NCBI RefSeq assembly: GCF_001439735.1
Contig: NZ_JYLN01000012.1
Coordinates: 1 to 64,000 of the forward strand
Origin: Pseudomonas paralactis
GTDB lineage: Bacteria; Pseudomonadota; Gammaproteobacteria; Pseudomonadales; Pseudomonadaceae
DNA: 64,000 bases
Direction of reading: 5' to 3'
In this document: positions 24,806 through 34,313 of the stretch, piece by piece
Layout of the letters: every line of letters begins with the position of its first letter
Position numbering within the stretch: position 1 is the first letter of the stretch
The notes under the pieces: model-generated
The model's database searches: none
The model's input: the letters and a program-made list of their open reading frames with translations, nothing else
Told to the model about the DNA's origin: nothing
Made by a program: the position numbers and the translations under genes

Positions 24806-25057
24806 CGAGAACCCCCTGGACGGAAAGTCCCCATGATAGTCATCTACCCGTTGTCGTGCATGGGTCATCGTTGCGCAACATTTTCCGGCTAGTATCCCCC
24901 GTGGGCGAACCAAAACGCCCGTTTGCACTCTTAAGAGCGCCCGAAGGGTGAATGGAGGCACCTTGCTATATCGACAGGGAATACCGCAGGACGCTCCACG
25001 CGTCACTGGGGCCGGGCCTGTCCGCCTTAACCCGACGCACGAAGACTCGAACCTATA

Positions 25058-25759
25058 ATGAAGATCAAGCCTCTGCGCCTTGTGCAACGATTCAAACGTT
25101 ATTCATACATGATGTTGCCGCTGCTGCTGGTCAGCGCCGCCGCCGTCACCGCCCTGGACGCGCGTGAAAGCCGTGCGCAACCGGTCGATGGCGTGCAAAC
25201 CCTGGTTTTCCTGCGCCATGGCGAGAAACCTGCCGGCGGCCTGGGCCAACTCAACTGTCAGGGCCTGAACCGCGCCATGAACCTGGCGAGCGTGTTGCCG
25301 GAAAAATTCGGCAAGGCCAACTACGTATTTGCCGCCAACCCGACGCGCAATGTTGAAGAAGGCGAGCTGGATAATTCCTACAGCTACATTCGCCCACTAA
25401 TCACCATCAGCCCCAGCGCGATCAAGCTCGGCCTACCGGTGAACATCGAGTTTTCAGCGAATGACACCAGTGCCCTTGCCGAAGAACTGGTCGAGGACAA
25501 GTATCGCAACGCGATAATCTACACGGCCTGGTCCCATGGTTACTTGCCGGAGCTGATCAACAAAGTCGCCAGCGAAGCAGCCGGCGAGAAGCACACTATT
25601 ACCGAAGACTGGTCCGGCAATGACTATGACTCGCTGTACGTGCTGACATTGACCTGGCACAACGGCAAGGCGTCACTGCTCAGTCGCAATTACAAGCAGG
25701 GGCTCAACAATGGTGACGAAAGCTGCCCGGACCCGACTCAGTTGAGTGCCGATTCCTGA
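25058..25759 (+). CDS. Membrane-anchored histidine phosphatase-like protein
   Basis: 233-aa protein with an N-terminal membrane/signal segment (MMLPLLLVSAAAVTAL, about residues 18-33) after a basic start. LVFLRHGEKPAGG carries the RHGE motif of the histidine phosphatase superfamily, and a second His occurs in TAWSHGYLPELI. The protein is therefore likely periplasmic. The usual second arginine motif is not obvious, so catalytic activity is uncertain. Start ATG 25058 has a poor ribosome site; an internal ATG near 25109 is possible. Confidence 0.75.
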   Translation: MKIKPLRLVQRFKRYSYMMLPLLLVSAAAVTALDARESRAQPVDGVQTLVFLRHGEKPAGGLGQLNCQGLNRAMNLASVLPEKFGKANYVFAANPTRNVEEGELDNSYSYIRPLITISPSAIKLGLPVNIEFSANDTSALAEELVEDKYRNAIIYTAWSHGYLPELINKVASEAAGEKHTITEDWSGNDYDSLYVLTLTWHNGKASLLSRNYKQGLNNGDESCPDPTQLSADS

Positions 25760-25817
25760 AGGTTGAGCCGCAGGGGCGTATGATGCCGGGCTATCGACTC
25801 ACCTGCGGATCCTCTTC

Positions 25818-26873
25818 ATGTCCAATCTCGCTTCCACCCAGCCCCGTCGGGGCTGGTCGTTCTGGTACAAGCCTGCACTGTTTCTCCTGGTGGCCTGCAT
25901 CGGCCTCTACTATGTGAAGTGGTCGCCCTACTACCTCAAGGCGTTTGTAGCGGCCGACAACCACAGCATTGGCGCCTCGATTCTCAATGATCAGCAAAGC
26001 TCGCCCCTGGCGGCGGCGCTGGCCTACGCCCAGGTGTATTTCCTGGCGATCTGGAAAGCCGCGGTGCTGGCGGTAATCCTCGGTTCCTTGCTACAGGTAT
26101 TGATCCCTCGCGACTGGCTGCTGCGCCTGTTCGGCCGTGCCGGGCTGGGCTCGACCCTGCGCGGCGGGCTGTTCGCCTTGCCGGGGATGATGTGCAGTTG
26201 CTGTGCGGCGCCAGTGGCAGCGGGTATGCGCCGTCAGCAGGTGTCGGTGGGCGCGGCGTTGGCGTTCTGGATCGCCAACCCGGTGTTGAACCCGGCCACG
26301 CTGGTGTTCATGGGGTTTGTGCTGGGCTGGGATTTTACCGCGCTGCGGCTGGTGGCTGGGATTGTGCTGGTGGTGGGGGTGTCCCTGGTGGCGCAGCGTA
26401 TTGCGCGCCCTGATCAAGTGCCGGAAGCGGCGCTGGAGGCTGTCGCCGAAGTCAGCACCGTCGAGTCGCAACCCTTCCTGGGCCGCTGGTTGCGCACCTT
26501 GTGGCAACTGTTCTGGAGCACCATCCCTGTGTACATCCTGGCGGTGCTGGTCCTCGGCGCGGCGCGGGTGTGGCTGTTCCCACACGTGGACGGCGCAATG
26601 GCCAACAGCCTGGTGTGGCTGGTGCCGCTGGCGATCGTCGGTACGCTGTTTGTGATTCCTACGGCGGCAGAGATTCCCATCGTACAAACCATGATGACCC
26701 TGGGCATGGGTACCGGCCCGGCAGTGGCCTTGCTGATGACCCTGCCGAGCGTGAGCCTGCCGTCGCTGCTGATGCTGCGCAAGGATTTCGATGCACGGGT
26801 GCTGGTGACGGTGGCCGGCTTGACCATGCTGGTGGGGGTGGTGTGTGGGTTGATTGGGGCGGTAATTCTTTAG
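25818..26873 (+). CDS. Permease of the ArsP/DUF318 family
   Basis: 351-aa inner-membrane protein with about eight hydrophobic segments in two halves. The hallmark is GMMCSCCAAPVAAGMRRQQVS followed by FWIANPVLNPATLVFMGFVLG, a cysteine-rich membrane motif of the PF03773-type permeases, with a second-half counterpart (IPTAAEIPIVQTMMTLGMGTG). Family members include the methylarsenite exporter ArsP and putative metal exporters; the CSCC motif suggests a soft-metal or metalloid substrate. No ars genes are adjacent. Start ATG 25818, with a weak upstream ribosome site (GATCCTCTTC). Confidence 0.82.
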   Translation: MSNLASTQPRRGWSFWYKPALFLLVACIGLYYVKWSPYYLKAFVAADNHSIGASILNDQQSSPLAAALAYAQVYFLAIWKAAVLAVILGSLLQVLIPRDWLLRLFGRAGLGSTLRGGLFALPGMMCSCCAAPVAAGMRRQQVSVGAALAFWIANPVLNPATLVFMGFVLGWDFTALRLVAGIVLVVGVSLVAQRIARPDQVPEAALEAVAEVSTVESQPFLGRWLRTLWQLFWSTIPVYILAVLVLGAARVWLFPHVDGAMANSLVWLVPLAIVGTLFVIPTAAEIPIVQTMMTLGMGTGPAVALLMTLPSVSLPSLLMLRKDFDARVLVTVAGLTMLVGVVCGLIGAVIL

Positions 26874-27009
26874 AGTTTCAGTGGGGCTGATGGCCTCATC
26901 GCAGCATAGGTATCTACACAACTGTGCAGTTCGCCGCAGCCGCCGGTAACCACGATGCGAAGCGAGCCGCTCTTGATCTTGATCTGCTTTTGATCTTAGG
27001 CGCCCCGTT

Positions 27010-27091
27010 AAACCACGCTGGCCGGAATTCAGGTGGCCGTTACCGCAGGAATGGATATGTACACGGTCCAACTGTGTTGACTGTCAGGCCG
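27010..27091. repeat. Dispersed element, copy 2, lacking the hairpin core
   Basis: 27010-27030 matches 1-21 with one mismatch and 27030-27091 matches 237-297 with few changes, but the roughly 215-bp hairpin array between them in copy 1 is absent. Upstream (26985-27000) are short gatctt/gatctg repeats that probably belong to the same element. Confidence 0.8.
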
Positions 27092-27296
27092 TCTTCGCAG
27101 GCAAGCCAGCTCCCACAGTTGGATCGCGGTGCGTCAGCTCGATCAGCGTCGGCTGCCAGGCCGTCACGGGAGCAAGCTCCCTCGCCACAGGTCCAGCGTC
27201 GCGCCGAAGTTGTGTAGATACGGCAAGCCAGCCCCTACCTTTTGAAGTGTGAATACATACAAAGGTGGGAGCTGGCTTGCCTGCGATGGCGTCCGA
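27092..27296. repeat. Cluster of mixed REP-like units
   Basis: Three different REP types lie in succession: gcaggcaagccagctccca (near 27097), gggagcaagctccctcgcca (near 27169), and gtgggagctggcttgcctgc (near 27265). No gene is supported in 26874-27300. Confidence 0.75.
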
Positions 27297-27300
27297 AAGG

Positions 27301-28404
27301 TCACCCCACCCGAGCTGCTCGCTCGCGCAAATACTCCACCACCGCCCCCTGCTCCCCGGCAAACTCGATACGCGCGCCCTTGCTCTCGCGCTGGAACGCA
27401 TACATCGGGTCGTAATACTCGCGCAACAAGCCTTCGATCCATACCCGGTGCAGGTCCACCGCGCCGCTGCGTGCCTGTTCGGCCAGGGCCTCCTGCAACA
27501 CCGCCTGCAGCCGTTGGAAACGCTCACCGCCCAGGCGCTTGTGAATATTGGCCAGGCTCTGAGTCAGGCGTTCGGCAAATAATCGCTGGCCGGTTTCCCC
27601 AAACACGCCAATGAACTCAGCGCATAGGTCCACCACGTAATCTTTCAGGATGCGCTCGACGCGGCCTTCGACGCTGTCTTCCAGCCACACCATAGGGAAG
27701 CTCTGCATGCTCTTGTGCAACGGCAGCGGCAGCGCACAACTGCCGATCATGCGGCTCTCGTCCTCGACCACGAACTGGCCAATGCCCGCCGCGCGCTTCT
27801 TCAACAGGTCCACCGCCAGGCGATTTTCGAAGTCGATATTGGAGGGTTGCGCCGTGGCGCGCTTGCCGAAACTGGAACCGCGATGGTTGGCATGACCTTC
27901 CAGGTCCAGGGCATTGTGCAATTGGCCCAATACTTCGGTCTTGCCCGTGCCGGTCATACCGCCAAGCAGTACGAAATCGCACTCGGCGGTCGTCTGTTCC
28001 AGGGTCTCCAACAGGAACGTACGCATGGCCTTGTAGCCACCGCCGACACGCGGGTAGTCAATGCCCGCCTCGGTTTTCAACCATTGCTGCACGATCTGCG
28101 AGCGCAGCCCACCGCGAAAGCAATACAGATAGCCATCGGGGTTAGCCTGAGCAAACTGCGCCCACTGCTCGATGCGCTCGGCCTTGATCGCGCCAGAGAC
28201 CAGCTCATGGCCCAGGACGATTGCGGCTTGCTGGCCTTGCTGCTTATAGCAGGTGCCCACCCGCTGACGCTCGTCGTCGGTCATCAGCGGCAGGTTGACC
28301 ACACCGGGGAACGCGCCCTTGGTGAATTCCACCGGCGCGCGGGTATCCATCATCGGCCGGTCGTTGAGGAAGATGTCGCGGTAATCGGTGATGTCAGTTG
28401 CCAT
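27301..28404 (-). CDS. mnmH: tRNA 2-selenouridine synthase
   Basis: 367-aa enzyme (SelU/YbbB) that replaces sulfur in 2-thiouridine at the tRNA wobble position with selenium from selenophosphate, through a geranylated intermediate. The N-terminal rhodanese domain has the active Cys95 in YCFRGGLRS; the C-terminal part has a P-loop, GGMTGTGKTE (about 147-156). Start ATG 28404 shares its A with the selD stop codon (TGATG), so the two are translationally coupled. It uses the selenophosphate made by SelD. Confidence 0.94.
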   Translation of the reverse strand: MATDITDYRDIFLNDRPMMDTRAPVEFTKGAFPGVVNLPLMTDDERQRVGTCYKQQGQQAAIVLGHELVSGAIKAERIEQWAQFAQANPDGYLYCFRGGLRSQIVQQWLKTEAGIDYPRVGGGYKAMRTFLLETLEQTTAECDFVLLGGMTGTGKTEVLGQLHNALDLEGHANHRGSSFGKRATAQPSNIDFENRLAVDLLKKRAAGIGQFVVEDESRMIGSCALPLPLHKSMQSFPMVWLEDSVEGRVERILKDYVVDLCAEFIGVFGETGQRLFAERLTQSLANIHKRLGGERFQRLQAVLQEALAEQARSGAVDLHRVWIEGLLREYYDPMYAFQRESKGARIEFAGEQGAVVEYLRERAARVG

Positions 28405-29438
28405 CAAATCACCTCTACCGCGTTGCTCTGTCGCTCAAGCAGTTCGCCGATAGGTTCAAGGCTCAGGCCCAGCTCAGCGGCTACCGCATGAAACTCGGCA
28501 TCGCCTTCGGGGGTAACGGCGATCAGCAGGCCACCGCTGGTTTGTGGATCGCACAGCACGCGCTTGTGCAGCTCCTGCACGCGCCCCAGCTTGCTGGCGT
28601 AGCTCTCGAAGTTACGCAAGGTACCGCCCGGTACGCAACCCTGGTCCAGGTAATACTCAACCCCTGGCAGGCGTGGGACTTTTGCATATTCGATGCGGGC
28701 CGTCAGGCCACTGCCGTCGGCCATTTCCACCAGATGGCCGAGCAGGCCGAAACCGGTGACGTCTGTCATCGCGGTCACACCGGCCAACTTGCCGAAGCGG
28801 CTGCCGGGCTTGTTGAGAGTACACATCCAGTCACGGGCCAGGCCAATATCGGCCTCGCGCAATTTGCCCTTCTTTTCGGCGGTGGTGAGGATGCCGATAC
28901 CCAAAGGCTTGGTCAGGTACAGCTTGCACCCGGCGGTGGCGGTGTCGTTGCGCTTCATGTGGCGCTTTTGCACGATCCCGGTAACGGCCAGGCCGAAGAT
29001 CGGCTCCGGCGCGTCGATCGAATGCCCACCTGCCAGCGGGATGCCGGCGGCGTCACACACCGAACGGCCCCCGCGGATCACTTCACGGGCAATCTCCGGC
29101 GCCAGCACATTGACTGGCCAGCCGAGAATGGCGATGGCCATCAAGGGGTCGCCGCCCATGGCGTAGATGTCGCTGATGGCATTGGTGGCGGCGATGCGGC
29201 CGAAGTCGAAAGGATCGTCGACTATCGGCATGAAAAAGTCAGTGGTGGAGACCACGCCGCGCTCGTCGTCGATGGCGTACACCGCCGCATCATCGCGTGA
29301 AGCGTTGCCCACCCACAGGTTAGGGTCCAGGTTCTGTGCGCCACTGCCGGCAAGGATAACCTCCAACACCTGGGGCGAAATCTTGCAGCCGCAACCCGCG
29401 CCGTGGCTGTACTGGGTAAGGCGAATCGGCTCGTTCAT
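28404..29438 (-). CDS. selD: Selenophosphate synthase (selenide, water dikinase)
   Basis: 344-aa ATP-dependent enzyme making selenophosphate from selenide. The N-terminal GAGCGCKI contains the catalytic Cys and adjacent Lys; in some bacteria that Cys is selenocysteine, but here it is an ordinary Cys codon. TTDFFMPIVDDPFDFG, DIYAMGGDPLMAIAI and GGHSIDAPEPIFGLAVTG are PurM-like ATP-binding signatures. Start ATG 29438 follows GAGGTCACCC, chosen over an upstream in-frame ATG at 29483. First gene of a selD-mnmH operon with a 1-nt overlap, pointing to tRNA selenation as at least one use. Confidence 0.95.
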   Translation of the reverse strand: MNEPIRLTQYSHGAGCGCKISPQVLEVILAGSGAQNLDPNLWVGNASRDDAAVYAIDDERGVVSTTDFFMPIVDDPFDFGRIAATNAISDIYAMGGDPLMAIAILGWPVNVLAPEIAREVIRGGRSVCDAAGIPLAGGHSIDAPEPIFGLAVTGIVQKRHMKRNDTATAGCKLYLTKPLGIGILTTAEKKGKLREADIGLARDWMCTLNKPGSRFGKLAGVTAMTDVTGFGLLGHLVEMADGSGLTARIEYAKVPRLPGVEYYLDQGCVPGGTLRNFESYASKLGRVQELHKRVLCDPQTSGGLLIAVTPEGDAEFHAVAAELGLSLEPIGELLERQSNAVEVI

Positions 29439-29484
29439 GGGTGACCTCAAGCTATCAAGTGGGCCGATTCTAGCAGACAGCAAA

Positions 29485-29518
29485 AGGCCGGCTGGGCTCT
29501 TGTGAGCGCAGCCGGCCT
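29485..29518 (-). terminator. Rho-independent terminator of the TerC-family gene
   Basis: Read leftward, AGGCCGGCTG pairs with CAGCCGGCCT across a 14-nt loop and is followed by TTTTG. It separates terC-like transcription from selD. Confidence 0.85.
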
Positions 29519-29532
29519 GTTTGGGTCAGCGG

Positions 29533-30282
29533 TTACTGGCGGGCAGCGAGCAAACGCTTGTGGCGATTACGCCGCGCAATGTTCAGGCACTCGATAGCCG
29601 CCGAGAACGCCATGGCCGCATACACGTAGCCTTTTGGCACATGGGCGCCGAAGCCTTCGGCGATCAGCGTCATGCCGATCATGATCAAAAAGCCCAGGGC
29701 CAGCATCACCACGGTCGGGTTGTCGTTGATGAACTTGGCCAACGGTTCGGCCGCCACCAGCATCACGATCACCGAGGTCACGACAGCAATGATCATGATC
29801 GGCAAATGCTCGGTCATGCCCACAGCAGTGATGATGCTGTCGATGGAGAACACCAGGTCAAGCAACAGGATCTGCCCGATGGCCGCCGCGAAGCCGATGG
29901 CCACAGTGTTGCCCACTGTTGCTTTCTCTTCAGGCTCCGGATCCATGCTGTGATGGATTTCGGTAGTTGCCTTCCACACCAGGAACAGGCCACCGGCGAT
30001 CAGAATCATGTCCTTCCACGAGAACGCCTGGCCGAGCACTTCGAACACCGGCGCCGTCAACTGCACGATAAAAGCGATGGTGCTCAACAGGCCCAGACGC
30101 AATATCAGCGCCATGCTGATACCGATGCGCCGCGCCTTGGCCCGGTGCTGCTCGGGTAATTTGTTGGTGAGGATCGAGATAAAGATCAGGTTATCAATGC
30201 CCAGCACGATTTCCATGACGATCAAGGTAGCCAGTGCGACCCAGGCGGTGGGGCTGGCGGCCAGTTGTAAAAGGTAATCCAT
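29533..30282 (-). CDS. TerC-family integral membrane protein
   Basis: 249-aa protein with about seven membrane segments and the two acidic family motifs EIVLGIDNLIF and DLVFSIDSIITAVGM, which define the TerC/YoaE/YgdQ group. Related proteins are linked to manganese export or metal loading of exported enzymes; the exact ion is not predictable. A cytoplasmic loop (HHSMDPEPEEKATVGN) separates the two halves. No ter genes nearby. Monocistronic: terminator directly downstream. Confidence 0.88.
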   Translation of the reverse strand: MDYLLQLAASPTAWVALATLIVMEIVLGIDNLIFISILTNKLPEQHRAKARRIGISMALILRLGLLSTIAFIVQLTAPVFEVLGQAFSWKDMILIAGGLFLVWKATTEIHHSMDPEPEEKATVGNTVAIGFAAAIGQILLLDLVFSIDSIITAVGMTEHLPIMIIAVVTSVIVMLVAAEPLAKFINDNPTVVMLALGFLIMIGMTLIAEGFGAHVPKGYVYAAMAFSAAIECLNIARRNRHKRLLAARQ

Positions 30283-30313
30283 AGGTCAGTCCTGACGTGG
30301 TAGTGCTGGGAAA

Positions 30314-30565
30314 TTAGGTTTCTTGGGTGTTCGATTCAGCGTCTTTTTCTTCCTGATCATCCTTGTTCTGCGGATTGATCAAGCCTTGGGTCGCTTCGCT
30401 CAATGCCTGTTCGGCGGCCTTCTGGGTGTCATCAATCGCTTGTTTGGCCGTTTCACTGGCTTTGCCCAGCACTTGCTGCGCGCTTTTCTCGACCTGGTCA
30501 CAACCGCTGATCATCACCAATGAAAGCGCAAGCAGCGACGCCACGCCCAGAGAATTGAGTTTCAT
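30314..30565 (-). CDS. Small acidic lipoprotein
   Basis: 83-aa predicted lipoprotein. Signal peptide MKLNSLGVASLLALSLVMIS ends in the lipobox MISGC (Cys22). The mature part is a highly charged Ala/Gln/Glu/Lys-rich helix (VLGKASETAKQAIDDTQKAA) that should be an amphipathic or coiled-coil helix, ending in a disordered acidic tail. Start ATG 30565 follows GAGGAATACAGC. Function unknown. Confidence 0.8.
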   Translation of the reverse strand: MKLNSLGVASLLALSLVMISGCDQVEKSAQQVLGKASETAKQAIDDTQKAAEQALSEATQGLINPQNKDDQEEKDAESNTQET

Positions 30566-30670
30566 GCTGTATTCCTCATTAGAACCATTGGGTCCAAATA
30601 GTGGCCCCGCGATAGCGAGGCATTCTATGCAGGCGAACAGTTCAGGAAAATTCGTATTTTTCTCGCGTAT

Positions 30671-30689
30671 ACTTCGTTTTTTACGAAGT
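30671..30689. promoter_or_regulatory. Palindrome in the nhaR promoter
   Basis: ACTTCGT (30671-30677) and ACGAAGT (30683-30689) flank five Ts, 10 bp before the nhaR start codon. It could be an operator or an early-transcript hairpin. Confidence 0.4.
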
Positions 30690-30699
30690 GTAGACCACG

Positions 30700-31602
30700 A
30701 TGCTCAATTATCGACAACTGCATTACTTCTGGGTGGTGGCCAAGACCGGCAGCATCGTGCGCGCCTGCGAACAACTGAATCTCACGCCCCAGACCATCAG
30801 CGGGCAGATCAGCCTGTTGGAACAAACCTTCGGCATTGCCCTGTTTCAGCGGGTGGGACGTCAGCTGGAACTGACCGAAGCCGGGCGTCAGGCGCTGCCC
30901 TACGCCGAGCAGATGTTCCAGACGGGTAATGAGCTGGAGGCAATGTTGCGCGCCCAGCCCGATGAGCAACAGATCCCGTTCAGGGTCGGCGTGGCAGATG
31001 TGGTGCCCAAATCCATCGTCTACCGGCTGATCGCGCCGACCATGGAGCTGAGCGAACCGCTGCGCATCACCTGCCGTGAAGACAAACTCGAACGTTTGCT
31101 CGCCGACCTGGCGATCCAGCGCCTGGACCTGGTGATTTCCGACAGCCCCATGCCCACGCATCTGGACATCAAGGGCTACAGCCAAAAACTGGGGGAATGT
31201 GGTATCAGCTTTTTCGCCACCCAGGCGTTGGCTGACCAGCATGGCGGCGATTTCCCACAGTGTTTGCACGGTGCGCCGTTGTTGATTCCTGGCGCAGAAA
31301 CCGTGGTACGCAGCCGCTTGCAGCGCTGGTTTGCCGAGCAGCAGATTCAACCGCGGATCATCGGTGAGTTCGACGACAGTGCGTTGATGCAAGCGTTTGG
31401 GCAATCCGGCAGCGGCATCTTCATCGCCCCCAGCGTGATTGCCGACGAGGTGGTGCGCCAGTACGGCGTGGCGCTGATCGGCCAGACCGACGCGGTGACC
31501 GAGTCGTTCTACGCGATTTCGGTGGAGCGCAAGGTCAAGCATCCTGGGATCGTGGCGATTACCGAAGGGGCAAGGCGGGAGTTGTTTACCGCCCTGCCCT
31601 GA
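30700..31602 (+). CDS. nhaR: LysR-family transcriptional activator, NhaR-like
   Basis: 300-aa regulator. The N-terminus MLNYRQLHYFWVVAKTGSIV with SGQISLLEQTFG and FQRVGRQLELTEAG is characteristic of NhaR, the sodium-responsive activator of nhaA in E. coli (also of osmC and pgaA). No nhaA is adjacent; targets are therefore elsewhere. Start ATG 30700. Convergent with the downstream MFS gene. Confidence 0.82.
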   Translation: MLNYRQLHYFWVVAKTGSIVRACEQLNLTPQTISGQISLLEQTFGIALFQRVGRQLELTEAGRQALPYAEQMFQTGNELEAMLRAQPDEQQIPFRVGVADVVPKSIVYRLIAPTMELSEPLRITCREDKLERLLADLAIQRLDLVISDSPMPTHLDIKGYSQKLGECGISFFATQALADQHGGDFPQCLHGAPLLIPGAETVVRSRLQRWFAEQQIQPRIIGEFDDSALMQAFGQSGSGIFIAPSVIADEVVRQYGVALIGQTDAVTESFYAISVERKVKHPGIVAITEGARRELFTALP

Positions 31603-31627
31603 AAAATGTGGCAGTACGCCCTTTTAA

Positions 31628-32782
31628 TCAGGCGTTGGCCGCAGAAGGTTTGGCGGTCATCAGCCACAGTGCGAGCAGAATCGACACCAGGATAAACCCC
31701 GAAGCGGCAAACCCCAGGCTGCCCAGGCCCAGGGTGTCAATCACATGCCCACCGACCATCGCACCCAGGCCGATGCCGAGATTGGCCCCGGCAATATTCA
31801 GCGAGGCGGCAAACGCCGGTGCGTGGGGCGCCGCCTTCATCAATCGCACATGGCTGACCAGGAACATCGCCGCCTGGGTCACGCCCCATACCGCCATCGC
31901 CGCCGCCAGGCCGATGGTCGAATGAATCGCCGGCACCAGTGCCACCATGCCCGCGATCATGAAGCCGCAAAACACCATAGACGCAATCAAGGGGTGACGA
32001 TCCACCGCGCGCCCGCCGAGGGAATTGCCGATCAGCCCGACCGCGCCAAAGCCCATCAGGCACCAACCCACCAGCGTGCCGTCGAACCCGGCCAGGCGCT
32101 CAAGGATGTCCGCCAGGTAGGTATAGGCGGTGAACATGCCGCTGAAGACCAGGATCGACAACAGGATATGGCCCTGCATCACCGGGCTGCGCAGGATCTT
32201 GAATTGCGAGCGCAGTGTGGTCTGGGCGTTCTTTGCCTGGGTCACCGGCAGGTAGATGAACAGCAACAACGCCTTGGCCAGGGCAATCACTGCGAGCACT
32301 GCAAACGCGGTACGCCAGCCGAACATATCGGAAATCAGCGTGCCCACCGGAATCCCGAACACGGTAGCGCAGACGATGCCGAAGCCGATTTTTTCAATGG
32401 CTCGCCCGGCGAATTCAGGGCCGACAATGTCCACCGCCGTTTCGCTGGCCAAGGCCCAAAACACCGGCAGCCCCAAGGCAGGTATCAAGCGAGCCAGGGA
32501 CATGACCCAAATATTGGGCGCCAATGCCGCCACGGTATTAGCCGCCGCGAACATGATCAGAATGCTGATAAACAGACGCTTGCGCTGGAACCGTGCGCAA
32601 TACGCGGTCAGGAAGGGCCCGAACGCTGCCACGGTAAACGCGAACAGCGTCACCAGCAGCCCGGCCTGGGACACACTGACATTCAAGTCCCGGGCGATCG
32701 AGGGCAACAAGCCGACGATCACGAATTCTGTGGTCAGCACGGTAAAACCGGCAGCCGACAGCAGCAAGATAGGGAACAACAT
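31628..32782 (-). CDS. MFS transporter, DHA1-type exporter
   Basis: 384-aa 12-segment membrane protein. MLFPILLLSAAGFTVLTTEF and VGLLPSIARDLNVSVSQAGLL are typical of the AraJ/YdhP/purine-nucleoside efflux branch of DHA1 drug:H+ antiporters. The canonical loop 2-3 motif is weak (ARFQRKRLF). Start ATG 32782 follows TGGAGTTTGC. It is divergent from sstT, with a 242-bp promoter gap holding nothing else I recognise. Substrate unknown. Confidence 0.85.
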   Translation of the reverse strand: MLFPILLLSAAGFTVLTTEFVIVGLLPSIARDLNVSVSQAGLLVTLFAFTVAAFGPFLTAYCARFQRKRLFISILIMFAAANTVAALAPNIWVMSLARLIPALGLPVFWALASETAVDIVGPEFAGRAIEKIGFGIVCATVFGIPVGTLISDMFGWRTAFAVLAVIALAKALLLFIYLPVTQAKNAQTTLRSQFKILRSPVMQGHILLSILVFSGMFTAYTYLADILERLAGFDGTLVGWCLMGFGAVGLIGNSLGGRAVDRHPLIASMVFCGFMIAGMVALVPAIHSTIGLAAAMAVWGVTQAAMFLVSHVRLMKAAPHAPAFAASLNIAGANLGIGLGAMVGGHVIDTLGLGSLGFAASGFILVSILLALWLMTAKPSAANA

Positions 32783-33024
32783 GCAAACTCCAGAAACAGC
32801 GACATCAACGACAGCCCGAAGGGCTCGCTGATTGAGAGGAAAGATGAGAGGGGGTGAATCTTAACAGAACATGTCCGGACTTGACCAAATCCTACGTAAG
32901 CGGGTGACGGAATGCCGCAGCGAACGAGACGCGTCCTACAGCATGCTAGACTTCGCGCCTGCTTCCTACAGTACTTTCTGCCTGCAATGCTGTGCCCTAT
33001 TAAAAAAACTAGAGACAACTCTTT

Positions 33025-34245
33025 ATGACTGCTGCCCCTTCCCTGTTGCAACGTTTAATGCGCGTCAGCCTGGTCACCCAAATTGTCATCGGCCTGATCG
33101 CCGGGATCGTGTTGGCCTTGCTGTTCCCCGAGGCCGCGCGCGCCGCTGGTTTTATCGGCAAGGTGTTTGTGACCGCGCTGAAGGCCGTCGCGCCGATCCT
33201 GGTGTTTGTGCTGGTCATGGCCTCGATTGCCAACCATAAGCATGGCCAGGAAACCCATATCCGCCCGATCCTGTTTCTTTACCTGCTCGGCACCTTTTCC
33301 GCCGCCGTGGTTGCAGTGGTCGCCAGCATGTTGTTCCCGTCTGCCCTGGTACTGGCCACCCATGACGCCACGGTAAGCGCCCCCGGCGGTATCGGCGAGG
33401 TGCTGCAAAGCCTGTTGCTCAGCGTGGTGGATAACCCGGTCAGCGCGCTGATGAATGCCAACTTCATCGGTATCCTGGCCTGGGCCATCGGCATGGGCGT
33501 TGCCATTCGCCATGCCGGTGAAACCACCCGCACGGTCCTGGACGACCTGTCCAACGGCGTCACCCTGATCGTACGCGTGGTCATCCGTTTCGCACCGCTG
33601 GGCATCTTCGGCCTGGTGGCCTCGACCCTGGCCACCTCCGGCTTCGGCGCCCTGCTCGGCTATGCGCACCTGCTGGTGGTGCTGATCGGCTGCATGGTGT
33701 TCGTGGCGCTGGTGATCAACCCCGCCATTGTGTTCTGGAAACTGCGTCGCAACCCTTACCCGCTGGTGCTGATGTGCCTGCGTGAAAGCGGCATCACCGC
33801 CTTCTTCACTCGCAGCTCGGCGGCGAACATTCCGGTCAACCTGGCGTTGAGCAAACGCCTGGGCCTGCATGAAGATACCTACTCGGTGTCGATCCCGCTC
33901 GGTGCCACCATCAATATGGCCGGTGCCGCAATCACTATCACCGTGCTGACCCTGGCCGCCGTGCATACCCTCGGGATCGTCGTGGACCTGCCGACCGCCG
34001 TGCTGCTCAGTGTAGTCGCGGCCATTTGCGCCTGTGGGGCTTCGGGTGTAGCAGGCGGCTCGCTGCTGTTGATCCCGCTGGCGTGCAGCCTGTTTGGCAT
34101 CCCAAGTGAAATCGCCATGCAGGTCGTGGCTGTTGGTTTCATCATCGGCGTGCTGCAGGATTCGGCGGAAACGGCGCTGAATTCGTCTACCGATGTGTTG
34201 TTTACGGCGGCGGCTTGTTTGGGCAAGGAAGAACAGCCAGCTTAA
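33025..34245 (+). CDS. sstT: Serine/threonine:Na+ symporter
   Basis: 406-aa inner-membrane transporter of the DAACS family. The N-terminus SLVTQIVIGLIAGIVLALLFPE, TRSSAANIPVNLALSKRLGL and the signature IPLGATINMAGAAITITVLT match SstT, which imports serine and threonine with sodium. Start ATG 33025 follows AGAGACAACTC. A bidirectional terminator follows directly. Confidence 0.93.
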   Translation: MTAAPSLLQRLMRVSLVTQIVIGLIAGIVLALLFPEAARAAGFIGKVFVTALKAVAPILVFVLVMASIANHKHGQETHIRPILFLYLLGTFSAAVVAVVASMLFPSALVLATHDATVSAPGGIGEVLQSLLLSVVDNPVSALMNANFIGILAWAIGMGVAIRHAGETTRTVLDDLSNGVTLIVRVVIRFAPLGIFGLVASTLATSGFGALLGYAHLLVVLIGCMVFVALVINPAIVFWKLRRNPYPLVLMCLRESGITAFFTRSSAANIPVNLALSKRLGLHEDTYSVSIPLGATINMAGAAITITVLTLAAVHTLGIVVDLPTAVLLSVVAAICACGASGVAGGSLLLIPLACSLFGIPSEIAMQVVAVGFIIGVLQDSAETALNSSTDVLFTAAACLGKEEQPA

Positions 34246-34254
34246 ACGCCTCGC

Positions 34255-34301
34255 AAAAAAAGCCCGGTGCCGTTCATTCACGAACGACACCGGGCTTTTT
34301 T
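34255..34301. terminator. Bidirectional terminator between sstT and the DUF1993 gene
   Basis: AAAAAAAGCCCGGTG.CGTTC pairs with GAACG.CACCGGGCTTTTTT (bulged A/C positions); there is an A run on the left and a T run on the right, so it can stop transcription from both sides. Confidence 0.9.
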
Positions 34302-34313
34302 ATGCTTGCCGGT

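Noticed and set aside
26924..27217. 97-codon frame containing GRYRRNGYV
   Set aside because: It is the core-less second copy of the dispersed element read through; the same peptide occurs at the left-edge copy.
29398..29438. Selenocysteine in SelD
   Set aside because: The catalytic position is encoded by an ordinary Cys codon; no in-frame TGA or SECIS-like hairpin is needed.
33055..34290. 411-codon open frame antisense to sstT
   Set aside because: Shadow of a well-recognised transporter; it reads through the terminator hairpin.
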